Source: Mycoplasma sp. OR1901 (GTDB lineage: Bacteria > Bacillota_I > Bacilli_A > Mycoplasmatales > Metamycoplasmataceae). Taken from it: a stretch of 64,000 nt of DNA. Position 1 is the stretch's first letter. Every line of letters starts with the position of its first letter. Shown here piece by piece: positions 33,195 through 47,375 of the stretch. Below the pieces are notes generated by a model. The model ran no database searches. It saw only the letters and a program-made list of their open reading frames with translations, and was not told where the DNA came from. A program made the translations under genes and the position numbers. The DNA lies in the NCBI RefSeq assembly GCF_013348745.1, contig NZ_CP054666.1, positions 62,001 through 126,000 of the forward strand, in the 5' to 3' direction.

Positions 33195-33204
33195 TTGCTT
33201 TTTT
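33175..33204. terminator. Bidirectional terminator inside two convergent gene ends
   Basis: The 12-bp perfect arms AAAAAAGCAATT and AATTGCTTTTTT enclose a 6-nt loop. The hairpin encodes the C-terminal residues of rsmI on the plus strand and of the S41 lipoprotein on the minus strand, and the stop codons overlap in its centre. Confidence 0.9.
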
Positions 33205-35065
33205 CTTCACTTTGTTTTGATAAGATTTCTTGAATTTTAGCTTCATTGTAGAAGTCATCATATTCAATTGATATATCTGGAGTTACTCCATCTTCGATTG
33301 ATAAACCATTTTTATCAACACTACCATCTGCTGAGCTTATTGTAATTGTTGTACCATCTGGTAATACAATTGGCATAATTGAATATGTACCACCACTACT
33401 TTTTTGACCTATAATTTTGGCTAATTTATAGTCTTTTGCATATTGAGCTAAGTAGTTTGCAGCACTAAATGTAACCGGACTAGTCATTACGTATCATGTA
33501 ATACCTTCTAAAGCGTCATTGTCATCGAAATTACCGTCAGTATTAGCATCAACTTTCATTTTTTGGTAATATTCTTTGCCTGTTTGGCTGTTTTGTCTTC
33601 TGTGTTTGATATCATCATTTGTCATCAAACCAAGAACTTTTTCAGCTTGTACGATTTCACCACCTCTATTTAGCGATAAATCTAAAACAACTTTTTTAAT
33701 TTCATCTTTAGTTTTTATCATTTTATCAATTATATATTTAACACGTGCAAAAGTGTCGCCGATTCTACTATATCTTGTTCCTTGAATAGGAGTTGGTTCT
33801 TCGTTACCAATTGCAAAATCATTAATTCTAATAATTGCTAGGTCATTATGTGTTAGTACATATGGAACACCTGCATCATCTAGATTTTTTAATGTTGGTG
33901 AATTTTGATCTTTTGCCGGATGATTTTTAAGTAATACACCATTTAATTTTTGTGTATAAGATGCAATATCATTTATCTTAGTACCTTCAGAACTTTTGAC
34001 ATTTAAGTTTGGTGTACTTTCTGTTAAATAATATGAAAAATCAACAAATCTTGAGTGAGGGTCATTTAATACATTATCAAAAATATTTATATATTCTTCT
34101 GTGTATTTATTAACACCTAAACTCAATAGTTTATCTTTGTTAATTGTAGGTAAGTTTTTAAATCCGCCTGCAACTTTGTTTTTAAATCCATAGAAATTGT
34201 CCATAACAAATGCTAAAAAGTTTAAGTTATGTTCTCTGTCTTGTAATGTTTCTTTTGACCTTCTTGTTTGGTTAAATAATTTTTTACCTTCAGGACTAGT
34301 TGGTGGTAAACCTATTGTTGCTCCAAAAATTTTGTTTCCTGTAATATAGAATAGAATTCTGTTTTTAGAACCAAATAATAGATTTAAAACATCAAAAGGA
34401 ACGTATAATTTACCATTATCATGGTGAACTTTCATTCCATAATCTCCTAAATTAAGTTTGATTACTGGGTTACCTTCTTTAATTACTTCATCGTTTAAGT
34501 TTTTATAATGTTTATTGTATGAAGCTGTTTCTTCTGTGTTTCCTGAACTTTCATATGCATTAAAAACTCATTCAGAATTATATTCAATTGTGTTATCTTT
34601 ATAGTTAAATTTTAAATAAGGTGTTACACCGTCTTTTGTATCTTCATTGTAAGGTTTAAATGTTCATTCTGAATGCTCTTCATCTTTAATTGGTGTATAT
34701 TTACTTTTTGTAATTAAACCGTCAATCATAGTTAAAAATTCATTTATTTCAAGATAATCAGTTGCTTTATTACTTAAAACTTTTAAAGAAACGTTTTCTT
34801 TGAAAGGTAAGGCATTTTTAGGTAATAAACTTTCAAAAACTACTTGACGCTCTGCGAATACATCGCTATTTGAAACGTTTGAATTACCGTTATTAGTATT
34901 TTTATTATCAATTGGGTTAGATGCTCCGTTATTATCTGTTGGATTATTAGGAGTTACTGGTTTTTCTTCATTTGTTGTTTGATTGTTACTACATGCTACA
35001 GAAAGTGGTACCAAACTAGTTAAGGTACCAAATCCTAAAAATATTTTTTTAAAATTTGTTTTCAT
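33191..35065 (-). CDS. S41-family peptidase-like lipoprotein (copy 1)
   Basis: A 624-aa lipoprotein: signal peptide with lipobox LSVAC (Cys25), Asn/Pro/Thr-rich linker, then an S41-type domain. Visible S41 features are VLNDPHSRF, VLDLSLNRGGEIVQA and the nucleophile region MTSPVTFSAAN (Ser534), then IGQKSSGGTYS. The canonical TSP lysine (FGKGT) is not present; GG stands there, as in tricorn/CPAF-like members that use Ser-His-Glu. Protease activity is therefore plausible but unproven. Its Shine-Dalgarno (AGAAGG) lies inside the end of copy 2, and it starts 1 nt after that gene's stop. Confidence 0.88.
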
Positions 35066-35066
35066 T

Positions 35067-36848
35067 TTACCTTCTTTTTTGATTTTGTATAATTTTACCA
35101 ATTTTTTCTGGATTATAATAATCTTCATAATTTATTCATATATCTACTTCTGCACCGTCTTCAACAAGTTTTTCGTTTTTAAAAGTAAACCCTGCATTAG
35201 AACTAATTCCTAATGTGGTTCCATCAGGTAATACAAATGGGAATACAGAGAATGTACCTCCGGAACTTCTATTACCTATTATTTTAGCTATGTTATTATC
35301 TTTAGCATAAGTTGCCATAAAATTAGCTGCACTAAATGTAATTGGACTAGTCATAATATATCAATTATATTGAGTAAATGCATCATTATCATTAAAATCA
35401 CCATCATCATCAGAGTCCACTTTAACTTCTTTATAACCGAAGCTATTGGTGATTGTATCAATTTGATATTCTTTTATGTTGTCATTAGTCATCATACCTA
35501 ATAATTTAAGTGCTTGTACAACGTGACCACCAGTATTTGTAGATAAGTCTAAAACTATATTTTTAACTTCCTTATAGTCTTTTTGTATTTTTCTAATACT
35601 ATTTAGAACTCTATAAAAAGTATCGTATTCATAAGCTTGTTCTTTGTTGTTTTTAATCATTTCTCTACTTGCTACAACAAAGTTATTAACTTTGATTATT
35701 GCTAAATCGTTATAATGCATTATATTAATTTGATTTTCTCTATCTTTTAAATAAAACTCCGGATTTAACTGTGATAGATGTCTATCTAAAACTCTATAAT
35801 ATTTTCCAATATTATATGATTTATTATTCATGATTTGATTTTCTTGGTATTTACTGAAATCAACACGTGGTTTAACACCTATTGATGTAAAAATTTGAGC
35901 GTGCGGATCATTTAAATCAATAGTAAATAATTTGGCATATTCTTGGAGATATAAATCTGGATTAGTATCCATTAATGCATCGTAATTATTTTTTGTATAT
36001 GATTTAAAACCATTAGGCATTTTAAGATCTTTGAATCCATAAAAATTATCAAAGACAAGAGCCATAAAATTATAGTTAATTTCTCTAGTTCTAGGTGTTT
36101 CTATTGTGTATCTATTTTTACTATAAAACTTTTCTCCTCAAGGTACGTTTTTTCCACCTAAAATATTTGGTAAAAAATTACCTACGATTTGATCTTTATT
36201 TAAATATAAATTGTAATAATTGTTTGAACCAAATAATAAATTAAGTACATCATAAGGAACTAACAACTCTTTTTGATATTCAAACATATCGAATCCATAA
36301 TTTCTTAGTTGTATTTTAGTAACTTTGTCACCTTTTCTTACAACTTCAGTTTTTACAAAATTTATATTTTTATTATAATCTGTACCACTATCTACTCCGT
36401 TTATTGATGCGCCAAAAACAGAATTATCATTAAATTCGATAGTTGCATCCTTAAAGTTAAATTTAACGTATGGATAATCTTTTTCATCTTTTCCGTAAGG
36501 AGTAAATTGTCAGTATTCGTCAGTCTTTTCTAAGTTTTTTAAATATACATCTGTATAAATAAGACCATTAATCATTTTTAAAAAATCATTTAAATTTACA
36601 TACTGAATATCTTCAATATCTATAATACTTAAATTTGTACCATCTACTATTTTAAATTGTCCTTCTTCATAATTTTTAAATTTTACTTGATGTGCATAGT
36701 AATTTTTATCATTTATTTGCACTTCATAATATGTGTTTAAATCATATTTTTTATTAATTGATGAATTAGTAAAAGAACAACTCGCTAGAGTTGTTATTGG
36801 GGTTGTTATAAAGATTAAGGATAGTAATTTTTTTATTTTTTTATTCAT
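35067..36848 (-). CDS. S41-family peptidase-like lipoprotein (copy 2)
   Basis: A 593-aa paralogue of copy 1: lipobox TLASC (Cys24), then LNDPHAQIF, VLDLSTNTGGHVVQA, MTSPITFSAAN (Ser506) and IGNRSSGGTFS. It shares with copy 1 the acidic block VD.D.DG.F.DNDA, likely a cation-binding loop. The start overlaps the end of the lysophospholipase gene by 8 nt, which explains the lack of a free-standing Shine-Dalgarno. It has in-frame TGA(Trp) codons. Confidence 0.88.
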
Positions 36849-37761
36849 ATTTCTTATTTATTTCTTTAATTATTTGGTACATATCTTCAAAAACATTTTC
36901 TTTTTCAATGTCATGAATAATATTATGTCTAGATTGTGCGTAAGTTTTATGGTTAAGGTGTTGTAAACCAATTTTTACTAGATTTAAATATAATTTTTTA
37001 GGACCTTTACCAAATTCTCCTATAGCGTCTTTTTTTCCATTAAAAATAGAAACTGTAATGCTTTTATTAATATTTTTTAAAATGTTTAAATCATATGAAT
37101 TTTTAGCAAATTGCATTATTGCATATAGTAAATGAAGCGAAGGAATTCTAAATTTTTTATATTTATTATTTAAAATGTATTCTTCATAGTAGTTTTTGTC
37201 ACTTGATAGTCACTCAAACTCGTTTTTTGGATTTTTGATTTTTCTGTTTAATCTTTTATCGACAAAGTTTTTAAAACCTGTATATTTATAGTTTTTACCA
37301 TATTTTTTCTCTAAATACTTAACAATATTTATAGCGAAAGAACCTTGTATATTACTATAATATGGAAATCCGACTAAGAATAAACCATCAATATTATTGC
37401 TATTTTTAGTTGCAAATAATAGAGATATTAATGAACCCATTGAATGTCCAAAAAGATAAATTGGTAAGTTTGGATATTTCTTTTTAATTAAAATGTTTAA
37501 AGTAGTTACACTATTTATCATTTCGTTAATATCTTCAGGAATAATACCCAATTGATCATCTAAATCAACAGTGTTACCATGACCGTAGTTGTCATTACCA
37601 ACTACAATATATCCTTTTGAATTGAAGTATTTTGCAAATTCTTCATATCTATCAATTTGATCACCTAAACCGTGCACGAACTGAATTATACCTTTAGGAT
37701 TTTCGACTTTTCATTCAGCTACATAAATGTTATTTTCTCCGTAAAATGATTTACTTTTCAT
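36841..37761 (-). CDS. Alpha/beta hydrolase, lysophospholipase (monoglyceride lipase) type
   Basis: A 306-aa serine hydrolase without a signal peptide. Family motifs: IQFVHGLGDQIDRYEEFAKY (oxyanion loop HG), GNDNYGHGNT, and the nucleophile elbow YLFGHSMGS with its Ser near residue 111. Later come an Asp region (SIFNGKKDAIGEFG) and a C-terminal His (RHNIIHD). It would release fatty acids from host lyso-lipids, which mycoplasmas cannot make. It begins 2 nt after the lysS stop. Confidence 0.88.
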
Positions 37762-37763
37762 TA

Positions 37764-39230
<1,467 letters not shown>

Positions 39231-39426
39231 TGCAAAACTCCTATTTAATTATTGTTAAAGCATTATTTTATGATGCTTTTTAAACTTTTATTTTGATTTT
39301 TAAGATTAGTAAAATAATCATTTTTTAATATATTCTTTAAATAATTAAATTATATATTATTATGCCTTTTTAATTAATAAATAATGTTATGCTTTTTAGC
39401 CTTTAATTCTTACTTTTTGTATAAAA

Positions 39427-39458
39427 AAATAAACGTTTTTAGTTTTTAACGTTTATTT
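39427..39458 (-). terminator. Terminator of the membrane-protein gene
   Basis: The arms AAATAAACGTT and AACGTTTATTT are followed by TTTTTAT on the minus strand, 12 nt after the stop at 39470. Confidence 0.85.
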
Positions 39459-39469
39459 AGTGTTTTAAA

Positions 39470-40195
39470 TTATGCAACTTTTTCAATTTGGTTTTCTATA
39501 TCTTCACGTTTAATAAATTTAGGATAAATATTGTTAACTACGTTTATTGCACTTAACATTAAAGCAATTGAAAGTTGATTTATATCATCATTATTATCTG
39601 GTTTTATTTTGATTTTTTTAGGGCCTCTAAGTGCAAAATTAATTGATTTTTTTATTAAACTTTTTACTAACATTTGCTTGCTAATTCTACGTCAAATAAA
39701 TGTTTGATAAATAACATCTTTAAATCTAATTTCTTGATCTGAAACTTTTTTTCTTCTAGATTTAATGAATATATATGCTCTATCAATGCTATAATCTTGT
39801 AATTTATTTATGTCAAACTTTTCAACTTCTTCTTTTGTTATTTTAGTGTTCACTTTAACAACTATTAAATAATATAAATTCAATAAACTGGTAGGTAAAT
39901 AAAACACAATTAAGGTAATTAAAGCAAGGTTGTAAGGCTCTCAAACTAACAATTTATTTTTACCTGTATTATCATTAATAATTGTTATATTTTTACTTAA
40001 AATTAAAGATAAAACAATTATAGCTACGGTAGTTACTGTTATAAGAACTAAAAAATTGATTAAAAATCATCTTTTTATAAAATTAAAAATTATTCCGTTA
40101 TCGTAATATTTTTTAATTTTGAATACATCAAATAAAAATTTGATTGAAATTATAATCGTAATTGATAAAAGTATTAAAAAAGTATTTTGTGCCAT
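39470..40195 (-). CDS. Hypothetical integral membrane protein
   Basis: A 241-aa protein. Hydrophobic segments are visible at about residues 4-24 (NTFLILLSITIIISIKFLF), 43-66 (FLINFLVLITVTTVAIIVLS) and 87-108 (LALITLIVFYLPTSLLNLYY). A basic, soluble C-terminal half with FIKSRRKKVSD and GPKKIKIKP follows. AGGAGA is close to the ATG. It was joined across TGA(Trp) codons. No family recognised. It is divergent from ftsY. Confidence 0.7.
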
Positions 40196-40255
40196 TGATT
40201 CTCCTAAATAATTAAATTATATATTATTATATTAATAATTTAGTAAAATACTAGT

Positions 40256-41311
40256 ATGGGATTTTTTAAAAATATAGTCAATAAAATTTTCAAAAAAGAA
40301 GATAAAAAAGATGCTAGTTTAATCGAAAAAGAACTAGAAGATAAAAAAGAAAAAGAAATACTAAATAGTAGTAAATTTCAAAAATATGAAACAGGTTTAA
40401 ATAATAGTTCAACTTTTGGTAAAAAGTTATTAGAAATACAAAATAGATATGTAAAAGTTGATGAAGATTTTTTAGAAGAACTTGAAGAGCTTTTAATTAT
40501 GTCAGATATTAGTTTACCATTAGTTGATATTATGATTCAAAAAATTAAACAAGAAATTAAGGTAAATGAAATTACAGATCCAAAATTAATTGGTGAAATT
40601 GTGGCCGATCAGATGTTTGTTATTTATACAAATAATTCGGTGACAAACACTAATTTGAATTTTGAAGATGATAGATTAAATGTCTTTATTTTTGTTGGAG
40701 TTAATGGTTCAGGTAAGACAACTTCAATTGCAAAGTTAGCTAATAAATATAAAAACGAAGGTAAAAAAGTTTTAATTGCAGCCGGTGATACTTTTAGAGC
40801 GGGTGCAGTTAACCAATTAGGCATTTGAGCAGATAAAATTGGTGTAAATATAGTTAAACCGGATAAAGAAGGTGCTGACCCTACTTCGGTTGTTTATAAA
40901 GCTTTAGAAAAAGCTAAAGAAGGTAGTTATGATTTATTAATCATAGATACTGCCGGAAGACTACAAAACAAAGTTAACTTGATGAATGAGTTAGGTAAAA
41001 TGGTTAATATTATTCAACGTTTTGAACCTAGTGCGCCGCATGAATCATTATTAGTTTTAGATGCTACAACAGGTCAAAATGCCTTATCACAAGCTAAAAA
41101 CTTCAAAGATATTGCGAATTTAACAGGTATTATTTTAACCAAAATGGATGGTACTTCTAAAGGTGGAATTGTATTATCTATTAAAGATGAATTTAATCTT
41201 GATGTTAAATATGTTGGTCTTGGTGAAAAATTAGATGATTTACAAGAATTTGATTTAGAATTATTCATTTATCAAATGACAAAAGATTTAATTGTTGAGC
41301 ATAATGAGTAA
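40256..41311 (+). CDS. ftsY: Signal recognition particle receptor FtsY
   Basis: A 351-aa SRP GTPase. A short acidic/lysine A region is followed by the N domain ([16 protein letters not shown]) and G domain: G1 [27 protein letters not shown]3 [10 protein letters not shown]4 [10 protein letters not shown] and the closing [12 protein letters not shown]. It receives ribosome-SRP complexes at the membrane. It overlaps ylxM by 8 nt. Confidence 0.97.
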
Positions 41312-41519
41312 AAAATCAATTGAAAATTTAAAAAAATATACTGTTTTATATGAAAAATATAAAGTGGCATTAACACAAAACCAACAACAAGCTTTTGAGT
41401 TATATTTTTATAATGATTTATCTTATGCGGAAGTTGCAGAAATTTTAGCAACAACACGTTCTGCGGCTTATGATTCGGTAACAAAAGCTATTAAAAAACT
41501 TGAAAAATTTGAAGAATAA
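41304..41519 (+). CDS. ylxM: YlxM-family (UPF0122) helix-turn-helix protein
   Basis: A 71-aa protein with a sigma-70 region 4-like HTH: LTQNQQQAFELYFYNDLSYA then EVAEILATTRSAAYDSVTKA. In Firmicutes YlxM goes with ffh or ftsY and modulates the SRP cycle; here it overlaps ftsY. The ATG at 41304 is preferred over a TTG at 41292. Shorter than the usual ~110 aa, as in other mollicutes. Confidence 0.88.
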   Translation: MSKKSIENLKKYTVLYEKYKVALTQNQQQAFELYFYNDLSYAEVAEILATTRSAAYDSVTKAIKKLEKFEE

Positions 41520-41555
41520 AAGTGATTACATTAACTGTGTAATCACTTTTATTTA
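41518..41555 (+). terminator. Terminator of ftsY-ylxM
   Basis: AAAAGTGATTAC-N9-GTAATCACTTTT followed by ATTT. The stop codon lies in the left arm. Confidence 0.85.
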
Positions 41556-41666
41556 ATTTCTAATTAATATAAGAATATAAAATTTTAAATTACTTAAACT
41601 TAGAATCAATTAAATTTTATTGTTATTTCAATGACTTTTTATAAGGAAGATTAATTATCTAAATTA

Positions 41667-42777
41667 TTATTTTGCCAGTTTTTCTTCGATTAAAGCAATA
41701 TATTTTTTAAGTTGTGGAATAACAAATATTTCACCAAATCTATTTAAAATAAATTGTGGCATTTTAAGTTTTAAATTAACTAATAAACTAATAATATTTC
41801 AGGTAAAAATTGATGCTTTAGAAGATATTTTATGATTTTTATCAACTAATATCGCTACTTTTAAAGTTTGAATTATTTTTTCGAATTTATATGCAAATTT
41901 TGATTCCGAAACCATTTTGTTTCACTTATTTTTCATTTTTCGAGTAAAACCACGATTTAAGTTTTCTTCCTTAATTCTTTCTTCGGTTCACTTTTCTTTA
42001 GAAGGTGTTTTTTTTGAAGTCTAACTTAATTATTTTGGAAAGTTGATTATTAACTGATAATTTTATATTTAAAGATCAAGCAGGAAATTTATTATAGTTA
42101 ATTTCAACAATTTTAACATCATCAGAAAATGTAATCATCGAATTATCTAAAAGTCATTGTTTTAAAAATGTTACAACGGCTTGGTATTCATTCAATTTAT
42201 TTTTTTGAATTGCTTTTTCTTCTTTTAAATAACCATTTTTAATTAGGTTGTAATCCGCTTTGTCAACTAGTGCTTTTAAATCTTGAAGAAAGAATTTGTC
42301 ACTAACATAATAATTATTAAATTCTTTTTCTAAAAATTTTTCTATTTCGTTTATAGGTACGTCATTTCCAATGTTAAACCCAAGTTTTTTATCGGTTAAA
42401 TTAAATTTAATATCAGTTTTAGCAATTGATGGTATTACTGTGTTTATAATTTCTTGTCTAGAAAATTTCTTTTGTATATTTAATTGAGGTATTTTAATTA
42501 AAACTTCATTGTATTCTTCGGGTAATAAGGGTACAGAGTTAATTTCGTTAATAAAATTAGCAAAAAATGGATCGTTATTATTGATACTATTGTTTTTAAG
42601 TGTAATTTCTTTTGTTTTATATTCTATTACTTTTGGTTTAGGTATTTCTCGTTTTATTTGTTCTTGTTTTGTGGCACTATTTGAAGAACAACTAATTGCA
42701 AAACTTAACGGTATTGTACTAACGGTAAATATTCCTAATAATATTTTTCTTTTTAATTTCTTTTTCATATTTTCCAT
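41667..42777 (-). pseudogene. Lipoprotein gene with frame broken at an A8 tract
   Basis: The signal peptide and lipobox FAISC (Cys30 from the first Met) begin a lipoprotein of unknown family. The first frame reads to LSKIIKLDFKKNTF and stops. In the next frame, immediately after the A8 run (42008-42015), coding resumes with KTPSKEKWTEERIKEENLNR and continues to IPQLKKYIALIEEKLAK and TAA at 41667. With seven A the two frames join into about 369 aa. The 3' part keeps an open frame with TGA(Trp) codons. Phase variation, a recent pseudogene or sequencing error are possible. Either ATG (42777 or 42768) could start it; neither has a clear Shine-Dalgarno. Confidence 0.8.
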
Positions 42778-43127
42778 TGATAAATTTTGTCTATATAATT
42801 CAATTTTATCAAGGAAACAAAAAAATAGTTAAAAAATCTAAAACAAGAGGGCAACGTTGATTTCGAATAAAAATCTTTATAAAAAATACTGTGGTTAATC
42901 CTTAAATTTGGATAGGTTTTAGAAATAAACATAGTAGAACTATTACATTAATTATATTCACAAATGTTAAACTAAAAGCATATTAAATAATTTCTGTAAT
43001 ATGTTTTAAAAAGCTTGAAAAAAATAAATATTGCAAAAACAAAAAATGATAAAGAAAAAAGAAACATGATTATACAATAGTTAAAATAAAAAAGTTGATT
43101 ATTATTTTTGCGTAAAACATTTTATTT
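42778..43127. other. Intergenic stretch with no recognised gene
   Basis: AT-rich sequence between the broken lipoprotein gene and the serS terminator. I see no open frame with a start and Shine-Dalgarno, no tRNA and no strong hairpin. It should hold the promoter of the lipoprotein gene (minus strand) but no convincing -35/-10 pair stands out. Confidence 0.5.
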
Positions 43128-43158
43128 AAAAACCCACTCAATTTGGAGTGAGTTTTTA
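43128..43158 (-). terminator. Terminator of serS
   Basis: The minus-strand hairpin AACTCACTC-N6-GAGTGGGTT, with one G-T pair, is followed by TTTAAA. Confidence 0.75.
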
Positions 43159-43187
43159 ACATTTTTAATTGTTAATAAACATTATAA

Positions 43188-44453
<1,266 letters not shown>

Positions 44454-44527
44454 ATAACCTCAATTTCTTTTTAAATTATACTATAATGTTATGTAAAATT
44501 ATTTTGTTTTTTATTAAAAATAATAAA

Positions 44528-44552
44528 AAAATATGCATTTAGCATACATATT
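44528..44552 (-). terminator. Terminator of the ECF transporter operon
   Basis: The minus strand reads TATGC-TAAAT-GCATA with extra AATATG/CATATT pairing options, followed by a T run, directly after the ecfT stop. Confidence 0.65.
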
Positions 44553-45488
44553 TTAACCAATTATTCTTATATATTTATATAATTCAATATTTCTAAGATC
44601 ATAAATATTTATATTCATATTTTTGCTTAAATTTAAATAATTCAAGATTAGGAATGAAGCCACTAATAAAATTATTAGAAATAATAAAATATCTATGAAT
44701 CTAGGTTTTATTTGTCTATATTTAGTTCTCTTTTCGTAAGGATCATAACCTCTTGTTTCCATAGAGTTAGATAGATCATCAGCTTTTTGAAATGATGAAA
44801 CAAATAAAGGGATTATTAATGTTGTGAAAGCAATTATTTTTTCTTTGAATTTACCTCTTTTGAAGTCAACTCCACGTGATGATTGAGCTTTTATTATTCT
44901 ACCTGCTTCATCAACTAAAGTTGGTATAAATCTAAGCGCAATAGAAATTATTGTAGCTATAATGTGTGTTGGAACAAATAAAAATTTAAGTGGTCACATT
45001 AAGTCTTCAATTGATTTATTTAATAAAATTGGTCTTGTTGTATTTGTTAAAAGAGTTGTAATTAAAATCATTGTATAAATTCTTAAAAATAAAGCGGTTA
45101 CACGATTGACATTGTTTAATGATAAACCATATTTAATTACTGTATTTACACCATTAATTGTCTTGTTTGTTTGAATTAAAACTTTAAAATATTCTGGGAA
45201 ATAATTGTCTTTAGCTATTATTTCAGAGTTAATAGTATATATATTCACAAAAAATATAATCACACAAATGAAAAAAGGTAGTTTCATTAACTTGATTAGT
45301 GGTCTAACTTTTTTTGTTGAATATATATAAGCAATAATTGCTGGAGTTAATATGATAAACATATCGATAAAATTACTTATTAGAAAGGCTAGAATAATGT
45401 ATAAAAGAGCTATAAGTAATTTAATTCTTGGATCTATTTTATATAAAAACGAATTACCAGGAATGTATCTACCAAAAACACTTTTCAT
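44553..45488 (-). CDS. ecfT: ECF transporter transmembrane protein EcfT
   Basis: A 311-aa membrane scaffold of energy-coupling-factor vitamin and cofactor importers. Hydrophobic segments fall near residues 20-58, 70-82, 128-150 and 265-285. The coupling helices carry the two A/S-R-G motifs that grip the ATPases: AQSSRGVDFKRG and METRGYDP. It overlaps the last base of ecfA2. No substrate-binding EcfS is nearby, so this is a shared (group II) module. Confidence 0.94.
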
Positions 45489-46438
45489 TATTTACCTCCT
45501 TTATTAATGAAATCAACCAATTCATTAATTGACTTTACTTCAGGGACTTCAATCCCTCTTTGTTTTAGCTTAAAAATAAAGTTTAAAAGTTTTGGAGGTC
45601 TTAAATTATTTTCTTCTAATAATTTTATATCACTTAATATTTTGTACGGATCGCCGTCTTTAATTAACTCACCTTTATTGAGTAAAAAAACTCTTTTAGC
45701 GTATTGTAAAACATGATCTAAATCGTGTGTTACGTTTATTATTGTTTGCCCTTTTTTATTTATTTGTTCTATTATTTCTAAAATATCTTTAACACCTACC
45801 GGATCTAGTCCTGCGGTAGGCTCATCAAATATCATAAAATCAGGATTAATCGCTAAGATACCAGCGATAGCAACACGTCTTTTTTGTCCACCTGAAAGTT
45901 CAAAAGGACTTCTTTTAAGATATTCTTTTGGCAATCCCACCATTTCTAGACATTCGGCAGCTCTTTTGTAAGCTTCTTCTTTTGGTGCTCCAAAAGCAAT
46001 TGGACCATAGGCGATATCTTCTTCGATTGTGTTTTTAAAAAGTTGATATTCAGCAAATTGGAATACAATACCAACTTTCTTTCTTAAATTATTAATATTT
46101 TTTATTTTGTTTTCGCGTTTTAATTTATGTAATATTTTTTGAAATTTATTTTCATTTCTATCATTTTTCGGAAATTTAACTACAGTAGTCTGATTTTTAA
46201 TTTCTTTTGTTTTTTTATTAATTATATCTTCTTCAAAAATTCATTGAATTTCACCTTCAGTTGGCTCTAAAAGTAAATTTAAGTGTTCTATTAAAGTAGT
46301 TTTACCAGAACCTGTTGAACCTATAATTCCAACGTATTCACCTTGTTGAATACTTGCATTAATTCCGTTTAAAGCCTGGAATTCTCAAGGAGTTTTTTTG
46401 CTAAAAGTATGACTTATTTTTTTGATTTCAATTTTCAT
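45488..46438 (-). CDS. ecfA2: ECF transporter ATPase EcfA2
   Basis: A 316-aa ABC ATPase. Walker A is [12 protein letters not shown], followed by an extra basic insert of roughly 45 residues ([20 protein letters not shown] region) before the Q-loop [13 protein letters not shown]. Then come signature [14 protein letters not shown], Walker [14 protein letters not shown] and H-loop VTHDLDHV. It pairs with EcfA1 on EcfT. The ATG lies inside the 3' end of ecfA1. Confidence 0.94.
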
Positions 46439-47229
46439 ATTTCTTCAATTAACTCCTCTTCATTGTATGTTGGTTCAATTCCTTTTATTTGCTCGCTAAC
46501 TTGATAAATAAAAGGCGATTCAATTTTTGCTATATCCATTATTTTAGGATCATTTAAAATAGATTGTGGGTCACCATTTGCAATTAACTTTCCATCAGCA
46601 AAAACTAAACAACGATCAGCTAAAATAGCTTCGTCCATATTATGTGTTATCGAAATAAGTGTTTTATCTTTTTTATCTCTAATTTCTTTTATTATTTCTA
46701 AAACTTGGTCTTTACCTTTAGGATCTAACATAGATGTAACTTCATCAAAAATTATAACGTCAGGATTTAATGCTAAAATTGACGCAATAGCAACTCTTTG
46801 TTTTTGACCACCAGATAAGTTTTCCGGCTCACGTTCAAGGTGTTCGAGCATTCCGACTTTTTTTGCGTAATGAACGATAATATCTTTCATTTCTTTGCTT
46901 GCTACTTTCCTATTCTCTAAACCAAATGCAATGTCATCTTCTACTGATGAGCCAACAAATTGGTTATCAGGATTTTGGAAAATAATCCCGATTTTTTTTC
47001 TAATTTCCATTAGATTTTTTCTGTGGTATTCAATCCCGTCAATATGAATTGATCCCTCTTGTGGTTTCAATAAAGCAACTAAAACTTTTGATAAGGTACT
47101 TTTACCACTACCATTATGTCCTAAAACAGCTATATATTCACCTTTTTTAATACTAAATGAAACATTATTTAATGCTGGTTTTAAAATTCCTGGTTTATAA
47201 CTAAAAACTATATTTTTTACATCTATCAT
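46414..47229 (-). CDS. ecfA1: ECF transporter ATPase EcfA1
   Basis: A 271-aa ABC ATPase: Walker A VLGHNGSGKSTLSK, Q-loop IGIIFQNPDNQFVG, signature NLSGGQKQRVAIAS, Walker B VIIFDEVTSMLDP, H-loop ITHNMDEA. The catalytic Glu is present, but the usual PT after DE is VT. In code 4 the TGA at 46435-46437 is Trp, so the protein runs on (IWKLKSKK) to TAA at 46414 and overlaps ecfA2 by 25 nt. A standard-code annotation would cut it short. It is the first gene of the operon. Confidence 0.94.
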
Positions 47230-47307
47230 AATATATATTTTATTAAAAAACTATATTTTTTGTAATTTTATTTAGTTTATTTTAATAATCAAATCTTAAT
47301 AAAATCA

Positions 47308-47343
47308 AAATAAAAGACACCCAATAATTTTTGAAGGATGTCT
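47308..47343 (-). terminator. Terminator of rnhB
   Basis: AGACATCC-N13-GGGTGTCT on the minus strand followed by TTTATTTT. Confidence 0.75.
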
Positions 47344-47375
47344 AAAAATTGATTAATTATTGAATATAAAATTAA

